Shown here piece by piece: positions 58,218-64,000 of a stretch of 64,000 nt of DNA. This DNA comes from JBBSBL01 sp963735885 (lineage in GTDB: Bacteria > Actinomycetota > Thermoleophilia > Solirubrobacterales > Solirubrobacteraceae). The notes beneath the pieces are model-generated. The model had not been told where the DNA came from. It made no database searches and saw only the letters and a program-made list of their open reading frames with translations. The translations under genes were made by a program, and so were the position numbers. Location: positions 558,001 through 622,000 of the forward strand of contig CAVTMP010000004.1 of the NCBI GenBank assembly GCA_963735885.1, given 5' to 3'. Each line of letters starts with the position of its first letter. Within the stretch, counting starts at the first letter, position 1.

Positions 58218-59712
58218 TGCGGTCGAGCCCGCCGAAGGTGGCGGCGCGCTCGAGCCGGAGGCCAGGTCGGAGGGCCGGCGGGCTCCCGCTGACCCAGCGC
58301 GGCACCACCACGAAGAGCCGGCCGCCCCCCAGCGCGGGCGGGCCGCGCCAGTCGAGCGGCTCTCGGCGGACTGGGATCTCCTCGCCGCGCCGGCTGAACT
58401 CATCGGGCAGCGTCCGCGATATCGGTCCCCGCAGCCGGATGCCCTCGAGCTCGGCGACGATGTCTCCGGGCCGGTAGCGCGACGCGATGGCGCCGGCGAC
58501 GTCGTCGAACGGCGGCCGCCGCACCGAGGGCCGCGCCGTCCGCGCCGCATCGACCGCGAACACGGCGACGACGACGAGCGTGAGCACGACGCCCAGCCGG
58601 GTCGGCACGGCCACCACCAGCGCGCCGAAGAGCAGGGCCATCGGCACGAGCGACGTGCCCAGGTTCCGCGGCAGGATCAGGTTCGCGCCGCCGACCCACG
58701 TGTAGGCGGCCAGGCCGAGCGGCGCCGCGAGGACCAGCATGCCCAGCAGCGCGAGGTTGGGCTCGAGCCGACGCGGGAGGCCGGCCCGCGAGATCGCAAC
58801 CGCCGCGACCGCCACGACGCCGAGCAGCACCAACACCCCGAGCAGGCCGGGCAGCGTCGACGCCTGGACGAGCGGGTGGCCCACCGCGGTGCGCGCGAGG
58901 TTCGCGCCGAACTTCCCGAGGGTGAGGTCTCCCGCCACCAGACGGTACTGGTCCAGGCGCCCCTTGTCGCTGACCGACGGCAGCCAGGGCAGGTAGGCCA
59001 GGGCGGTCACGAGCAGCGCGGCCAGCGTCGCGCGGCGTCGCGCCGGCCACGCCCAGAGTGCCCAGGCTCCTTGGGCGGCGATCACGAACACCGTCGTGTA
59101 GTGCGTGTAGAGCGCCGCCACCGCGGCGAGGACCGTGAGCACCCACCACCGGCGACGGCCGTCCTGGAGTGCGCCCATGAGCGCGAAGGAGGAGGTCGCT
59201 GCGAGGAAGAACGCCGTCGCGTAGGGCCGCGCCTCGCTCGAGTAGAAGATGGCGAACGGGCTCAGCGCGACGAGCGCGGCGCCGCAGAGCCCCGCCCGGC
59301 TCCCGACGGTGCGGGCCCCGAGCAGGTAGGCGACCGGGATCGTGAGCGTGCCGAGCAGCACCGAGGGCAGCCGGAGCCCGATGACGGGGTCGCCGAACTT
59401 AGCGGCGGCCCAGGCCAGCAGGAAGTAGAGCGGCGGCGAGACCTCCGGGCCCCCCGTCACGGCGTGCATCGCGCCGCCGAGCGAGCGACCGTGCAACTCG
59501 TCGAACGTGTAGAGCTCGTCGCCGTACAGCGCCTGGTCGGCGACGGCGAAGCGCAGGAGCAGCCCGATGGCGCTCAGCCCGACCACCACCGTGGCGGGAG
59601 AGACGAGGCCGTGGCGTCGCGCCGGCGCATGCGCGGCTTCGATCTGCTCGGCAACCCCCCCCGCGGTGGTCCCGTCTCCGATCACGACATGTGTCTCGTT
59701 GCTCGACTGCAT
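58183..59712 (-). CDS. GT39-like membrane glycosyltransferase, copy 2
   Basis: 509 residues, intact. ALYGDELYTFDELHGRSLGG is the D-E loop, PPLYFLLAWAAAKFGD, ALSPFAIFYSSEARPYATAF, LYTHYTTVFVIAAQGAWALW and YLPWLPSVSDKG, then about four further helices, GGANLILPRNLGTSL and a soluble tail ending ISFYEYRAARP. It parallels copy 1 over its length, so it provides the reference for that frameshifted gene. It transfers a sugar from a polyprenyl-phosphate donor on the outer face of the membrane. Confidence 0.85.
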   Translation of the reverse strand: MQSSNETHVVIGDGTTAGGVAEQIEAAHAPARRHGLVSPATVVVGLSAIGLLLRFAVADQALYGDELYTFDELHGRSLGGAMHAVTGGPEVSPPLYFLLAWAAAKFGDPVIGLRLPSVLLGTLTIPVAYLLGARTVGSRAGLCGAALVALSPFAIFYSSEARPYATAFFLAATSSFALMGALQDGRRRWWVLTVLAAVAALYTHYTTVFVIAAQGAWALWAWPARRRATLAALLVTALAYLPWLPSVSDKGRLDQYRLVAGDLTLGKFGANLARTAVGHPLVQASTLPGLLGVLVLLGVVAVAAVAISRAGLPRRLEPNLALLGMLVLAAPLGLAAYTWVGGANLILPRNLGTSLVPMALLFGALVVAVPTRLGVVLTLVVVAVFAVDAARTARPSVRRPPFDDVAGAIASRYRPGDIVAELEGIRLRGPISRTLPDEFSRRGEEIPVRREPLDWRGPPALGGGRLFVVVPRWVSGSPPALRPGLRLERAATFGGLDRISFYEYRAARP

Positions 59713-59781
59713 GAGCCGTCCCAGCCGTGCTGGGCGCGTCGGCTTCCCCCCGCGCGCCCGCTCCGACGCCCGCCCCGCGTC

Positions 59782-59787
59782 ATCATA
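59782..59787 (-). promoter_or_regulatory. Putative -10 element (TATGAT) for GT39 copy 2
   Basis: Minus-strand TATGAT, 69 nt before the ATG at 59712, between that gene and the stop of the GT-C candidate at 59827. It implies a leader of about 60 nt. Confidence 0.35.
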
Positions 59788-59826
59788 GGCCGCGCTGCCC
59801 GGTCCGGTCCCGGGCAGCGCTCTCGG

Positions 59827-61551
59827 CTAGCGGCGTGTGCTGCCGCCACGTTCCCTGGATCCGCCGGGGGCCTCGTAGACGGTCGCACAGCCGAAACGAG
59901 CCGGGGTCCATCCAAGCGCGGCGGCGTACCGGGCCATCCGGTCGGGGCCCCGGCAGTCGGCCAGCAGGAACCGCGCCCCGGAGGCTCGAACCACGGCCGC
60001 CCCCTCCGCGGTCCCGAGGTCGCCGGCGTAGAGCCGGTCGGCGGCGCGGGCGCGGGCCACGAAGTCGGGGCTCCAGGACGTCGCCCCGACCCAGGTGGCA
60101 CGCTCGGCGTAAGCGGGCACCAGGTTGCCGAGGTAGACCGGCGTCAGCACCCCGCCGGGGCCGCGACGCGAGCCGATCCAGCGCAGCGCAGCGTGTTCGC
60201 CGTCGGTCAGGTAGTACGGCTGTCCGCCCGTCCGCGTCGCCTTGCGGAGCGCGTCGACGCGGTAGACCGTGCCGATCCCCGCGAGGAGGACCACCGCGCC
60301 GATCGCGGCGAGCACCGACCGGTGCCGCGTCCCGAGCCGCTCGCGCCACGCGATCACCACGAGGACGGAGAGGGGGATCTGGATGCCCTGCCAGAAGTGG
60401 GCGGGGAACGTGCCGAACGGCGCCAGGAACAGCGCCAGCGCGCCGACCGGCCAGACGCGCAGCGCCACCGAGCCGAAGTCCCGCGCCGGGACGCGATACG
60501 CCAGCACCGCGGGGAGCAGCGGGACCAGCCCGATCGCCGTGACCCACCACGCCCAGCGCGGGATGGCGTTCGCCGTCCCGGCCATGCGCCAGGCCTCGTC
60601 GGCGAGGGAGAGGACGAGGTAGTAGGCGAGCGGCAGGGCCGTCGCCACGAGCGGGAGGCACGCCGTCCGCAGCGCATGCAGCGCGGCGCGCTCCCGCCGC
60701 ACGACGCAGACCCCCTCGGCGACGAGCACGACGACGATGAAGGTCGCCCCCTGCCACGGCTGGAGCCAGGCCATCGTCAGTCCGGCCGCGGAGGCCAGGG
60801 CCAGCGCGCGCCCCCCGCCGGGGACCCGGCCCCGCTCGTACGCGATCAGGGCGAGCGGCAGCAGCCCCACGGCGATGGCGGTGAACAGATAGCCCCAGAG
60901 GTGCAGCCCGATCCACGTCTCTCCCGTGACGAACTCGACGCGCAGGTCCTCGATCGGGCCCCCGATCGAGGTCCAGCCGAACAACGGCAGGAGCGGCGAG
61001 CAGTAGAAGAGGCCGAGCCAGAGGGCGAGAGCCCGATCCCCCCCCACCCGCAAGTGACGATGCGCGAGCGCGCGGACGCCGGCGAACAGCGTCACCACCG
61101 CGACCGGCTTCCACAGCCACCACGCCGCCACCAGGCCGAGTCCGGCCCGGTGCAGGAGCCCGCTCACGACGACGCCCGGATGGACGAACACGTGGTGTGG
61201 CGGGGCGAAGTCGTAGAGGTTGGCGACGGCGACGTGCTCGGCCGACTGCGCGATCCAGTTGAGGTACTGCATGGTGTCGGCCACGTAGAAGCCGTCCCCG
61301 CCGGCGACGACGCCGCCGCGGCTCCAGACCCGCACGAGCAGGCCAAGGGCCGGTCCCAGCGCGAGGGCCAGCAGGCCGATGAAGGCCGCGACCTCCAGCG
61401 GCGCCAGGCCGAGCACGGCGCGTCGCGGCACCGGCACGGCGCCGGCCGCCGGCGTCGATGCCGTCACGCGCTCGGGCGGCCACGACCCGGCGCCGTCGGC
61501 GCCCGCGCCCCGGGACGCCGATCTCGCCGGTGGGCTGTCGCTGCTGTTCAT
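59827..61551 (-). CDS. Multi-pass membrane protein, possible GT-C glycosyltransferase, copy B
   Basis: 574 residues, intact. A 45-residue Ser/Pro/Ala head, then about 10-11 helices. GGDGFYVADTMQYLNWIAQS, NLYDFAPPHHVFVHPG, GETWIGLHLWGYLFTAIAVG, AWLQPWQGATF, APFGTFPAHFWQGIQIPLSV and the Cys-containing end ARFLLADCRGPDRM, ARFGCATVYEAPGG match copy A (51190-52794) block by block. The conserved acidic loop and His residues argue for an enzyme rather than a simple channel. ATG at 61551; a TACGCT hexamer lies 24 nt upstream (61576-61581). Confidence 0.65.
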   Translation of the reverse strand: MNSSDSPPARSASRGAGADGAGSWPPERVTASTPAAGAVPVPRRAVLGLAPLEVAAFIGLLALALGPALGLLVRVWSRGGVVAGGDGFYVADTMQYLNWIAQSAEHVAVANLYDFAPPHHVFVHPGVVVSGLLHRAGLGLVAAWWLWKPVAVVTLFAGVRALAHRHLRVGGDRALALWLGLFYCSPLLPLFGWTSIGGPIEDLRVEFVTGETWIGLHLWGYLFTAIAVGLLPLALIAYERGRVPGGGRALALASAAGLTMAWLQPWQGATFIVVVLVAEGVCVVRRERAALHALRTACLPLVATALPLAYYLVLSLADEAWRMAGTANAIPRWAWWVTAIGLVPLLPAVLAYRVPARDFGSVALRVWPVGALALFLAPFGTFPAHFWQGIQIPLSVLVVIAWRERLGTRHRSVLAAIGAVVLLAGIGTVYRVDALRKATRTGGQPYYLTDGEHAALRWIGSRRGPGGVLTPVYLGNLVPAYAERATWVGATSWSPDFVARARAADRLYAGDLGTAEGAAVVRASGARFLLADCRGPDRMARYAAALGWTPARFGCATVYEAPGGSRERGGSTRR

Positions 61552-61637
61552 TCCGGGGGAGCGCTCCGACTCGGAAGCGTAGATGAGGCACGGATAGCCG
61601 GTCGGTATGTCCGACACGGCCGAAGCAGCCGAACGGG

Positions 61638-61643
61638 TACCCT
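61638..61643 (+). promoter_or_regulatory. Putative -10 element (TACCCT) for the methyltransferase-GT2 gene
   Basis: TACCCT ends 9 nt before the ATG at 61653, in the 100-bp divergent gap. Confidence 0.4.
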
Positions 61644-61652
61644 GACCGGCCC

Positions 61653-63381
61653 ATGACCACCGTGCCGACCGCCTGCCGAATCTGCTCCGGGCGCGCTCGA
61701 GCTGCTCTATCCCGGGCGGTCCGACGGGCCGAGCGCCGATCAGTTCTCGCCCTCCAACCACGACGTCGGCGCGCACGCCGACCTCTTTCGCTGCCTGGAG
61801 TGCGGCACCGTCCAGCAGCCCGCGCTGCCGGCGGGCCCGGCGCTGCACGAGCTCTACCGCGAGATGTCCGACGACGCGTACCTCGCCGAGGAGGCCGGAC
61901 GCCGCGCCACCGCCACGCGGCTGCTCGACCTCGTCGGCAAGCACGTCCCGGCCGGCCGGCTGCTCGACGTCGGCTGCGGGCACGGCCTGCTGCTCGACGA
62001 GGCGCGGCGGCGCGGCTACGAGACGATCGGCCTCGAGCTCTCCGCGAGCGGGGCCGCCTACGCCCGCGACGTCCTCGGGCTCGACGTCCGCGAGCTGACC
62101 CTCGAGGCCCTCGGCGACGATCGCGGCTTCGACGTGATCGTGCTCGCCGACGTGATCGAGCACCTCGACGACCCCGTCGCCGCGATCGACCGCTGCCACG
62201 AGCTCCTGGCCCCCGGCGGCGTGCTGTGCGTCGTCACCCCGGACCCGTCCTCGCGGACCGCGCGGCTCGCCGGCCGGCGCTGGTGGGGCTACCTGCCCGC
62301 GCACACCTACCTGCTCCCCCGCCTCACCCTCCGTGAGCTGCTCGGCGCGCGCGGGCTCGTGCTCTCCGACGACGTGCCGCTCGTGCGCACCTTCTCCGCG
62401 GGCTACTGGGTCGCCGGCGCCGGCCAGCGGGGCGGCCCGCTCGGCGCGGTGGTCGACCGCGCGCGGCGCGCGCTGCCGGACACCGCCTCGCTCTCGCTCT
62501 CGCTCGGCGACGAGCGCGTCATCCTCGCCCACCGCACCCAGGCGATCGAGCCCTCCGAGCCACTCGTCCACGACCGCGGCGGGGCGCAGAAGGTCCACAT
62601 CGTGCTGCCGGCGTACAACGCCGCGTCGACGATCCCGCTCGTCGCCGAGGAGCTGCCCGTCGAGGCCGCCGACCGGGCCCTGCTGGTCGACGACCACTCG
62701 CCGGACGAGACCTCCGCCGTCGCCCTGCGGGCGGGCTTCACCGTCGTCCGCCATCCCCAGAACCGCGGCTACGGCGCCAACCAGAAGACGTGCTACACCC
62801 GGGCGGTGCTGGACGGCGCCGACGTCGTGGTCATGGTGCACGCCGACAACCAGTACGACCCCGCGCTCGTCGCCCGGATGGTCGAGCCGATCCTCGAGGG
62901 TCGCGCCGACGTGGTCATGGGGTCCCGGCTGCTGGAGGACGAGGCCATCGCGGGCGGCATGCCACGCTGGAAGTGGGTCGGCAACCGCTTCCTCACCGCA
63001 CTCGAGAACATCGCCTTCCGTCGCGACTACTCCGAGTACCACACCGGCTACCGCGCGTTCTCGGCCGAGTTCCTGCGCCAGATCCCGTACCTGCGCAACA
63101 ACGACGAGTTCGTCTTCGACCAGGAGATCTTCGCGCAGATCGTCGCGCGCGGCGCCCGCGTCATCGAGCTGCCGATCCCGACCCGCTACTTCCTCGAGGC
63201 CTCGAGCGTCGACTTCCTGACGAGCTGCAAGTACGGGCTGCGCACCCTCGGCGTGCTCGCGCGCTTCCGCCTGGACGAGAAGCGGCGCGGATGGCCGCTG
63301 CTCCGCCACCCGGCGGCGGACCTCCGCGCCCCGGGCGCGCCGGCCGCCGACGCTCCGAGCGAGCGCGCGACCCCGGCGTGA
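61653..63381 (+). CDS. Methyltransferase-GT2 fusion with N-terminal zinc ribbon (one frameshift)
   Basis: About 576 residues in three parts. Residues 1-65: PTACRICSG and FRCLECGTVQQ, a four-Cys ribbon. About 75-290: class I SAM methyltransferase, RLLDVGCGHGLLL, ADVIEHLDDP, APGGVLCVVTPDP, then a GYWVAGAG segment; this ribbon-methyltransferase pair is common in sugar C- or O-methylation. About 310-560: GT2, VHIVLPAYNAASTIP, LLVDDHSPDET, VVMVHADNQYDP and EYHTGYRAFS, of polyprenyl-phosphate type. One extra base near 61695. The fused GT frame is clean across the junction (62560-62600), so the fusion is real in this sequence. Confidence 0.82.
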
Positions 63382-63583
63382 GCGCCGGGCCGTCGCCGGC
63401 CGGCCGGAGTCGGCGGGCCCGCGACCGGCGCGCGAGGCGGGCCTCGACGTGGAGGTCGACCGCGACCTGGACCGACTCGATGCGGCCGTCGTCGGCCGGT
63501 GCGGGCTCCGCCCGCACGATCCGCCCGGGGCGCCGCGGACCTCCGACGTCGTCGTCCGCCGGCGGCCGCCGGCGGACGACTAG
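63378..63583 (+). CDS. Possible small protein (weak, frameshifted)
   Basis: GTG at 63378 overlaps the stop of the fusion gene (GTGA). After one frame change a readable stretch GLDVEVDRDLDRLDAAVVGR, then VVVRRRPPADD with TAG at 63581-63583 appears. About 68 residues, acidic then basic. The GTGA start and the acidic stretch are the only support; it may be non-coding. Confidence 0.25.
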
Positions 63584-63586
63584 GCC

Positions 63587-64000
63587 GTGCTCGGGTTCGG
63601 CGGCTGGGTGGCCGGGCTCGCGCTCGGCGCGCTCGCGCTGGGCCCGCTGCTGTGGGGCGCGGCGCGGCTGCGGGGGCGGCTCCTGCCGGGGTGGGCGGGG
63701 CCGCCGGGGCTCCTGGGCACGGCCCTCGCGACCCTGATCATGCTCCTCCTGGTCTCCGAGGCGCTCGGCGCCGTCGGGGCGCTCGACCGCTGGCCGCTCG
63801 CGATCACCGCCGCGCTCGCCGGACTCGCGGTCGGGCTGGCGTGCGGCCGCCCGCCGGCCGCCGCGCTGCCCCAGGCGCCGCCACCGCCCGCGCCCGCGCC
63901 GGCGCCGGGAGGCCAGGGCGCGCTCGTCGCCGGGCTCGGGGCGGCGGCGCTCCTCGCCCACTGGGCGGTCGGCCTCGCAAGCGCCTGGCGGGAGGGCATG
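63587..64000 (+). CDS. Membrane protein N-terminus (3' partial)
   Basis: GTG at 63587; the frame is open to the window end (138 codons). VLGFGGWVAGLALGALALGP, a basic loop, LLGTALATLIMLLLVSEALG, PLAITAALAGLAVGLACG, a Pro/Ala-rich loop and GALVAGLGAAALLAHWAVGL: four helices, then SAWREGM. It resembles the start of large multi-pass glycan membrane proteins of this lineage, where a loop with a D-x-L-W-Y-H motif follows. It continues the locus downstream. Confidence 0.5.
   Translation, partial: MLGFGGWVAGLALGALALGPLLWGAARLRGRLLPGWAGPPGLLGTALATLIMLLLVSEALGAVGALDRWPLAITAALAGLAVGLACGRPPAAALPQAPPPPAPAPAPGGQGALVAGLGAAALLAHWAVGLASAWREGM

Noticed and set aside
51190..61551. Composite transposon bounded by the paralogous membrane genes
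   Set aside because: No transposase, inverted repeat or target duplication is visible; the paralogues are diverged proteins, not nucleotide repeats.

Overview
The window is chromosomal DNA of a very GC-rich actinobacterium (about three quarters G+C by eye). The gene styles point to Thermoleophilia, probably Solirubrobacterales: APC permeases with USP tails beside RCK proteins, a K+-independent membrane pyrophosphatase, an actinobacterial-type Rex, and short 4-bp gene overlaps. The taxonomy is inference. There is no insertion sequence, prophage, CRISPR array or plasmid function.

Layout. 0-3.5 kb: end of a large secreted protein in which seven delta-60 repeats run into a zinc-metallopeptidase-like domain. 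3.5-6.9 kb: membrane AAA+ protease of the FtsH type, with its last helices on a second ORF. 6.9-10.8 kb: small Cys protein and a heterodimeric ABC exporter pair. 10.8-14.1 kb: secreted subtilase, tRNA-Gln, VOC protein and a hypothetical protein. 14.1-20.5 kb: NAD(P)/FAD reductase, two RCK/TrkA proteins and two APC-USP permeases (probable ion transport locus). 20.5-30.7 kb: saccharopine-dehydrogenase-like protein, metalloprotease, amidase, proton-pumping pyrophosphatase, spermidine-synthase-like membrane protein and carboxylate-amine ligase. 30.8-37.4 kb: rex, a glutaredoxin-like gene and the t6A set tsaD-rimI-tsaB; tsaE is separated from tsaB by a KASIII, an acyltransferase and an SDR that look inserted.

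37.4-64 kb is a cell-surface glycan locus: two flippases, a Wzy-like polymerase, two O-antigen-ligase-like proteins each paired with a TPR protein, an initiating sugar-phosphate transferase, WecB, an SDR epimerase, several GT2/GT4 enzymes, two GT39-like proteins, two paralogous multi-pass membrane proteins and a methyltransferase-GT2 fusion. Several functions occur twice, so the locus seems to have grown by duplication, or to hold two export systems.

Two sequence-wide properties matter. First, many genes are broken by single-base indels (densest at 0-5, 7-8.9, 38.7-47.3 and 54.4-58.2 kb), mostly extra bases, while other blocks are clean. This looks like imperfectly polished long-read sequence, so broken genes are annotated over their full span and as probably intact in the organism. 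Second, the genes follow a compact grammar: many neighbours overlap by GTGA or ATGA, and many first genes have a TANNNT hexamer 6-10 nt before the start codon, as expected for leaderless transcripts. I used both rules to choose starts.
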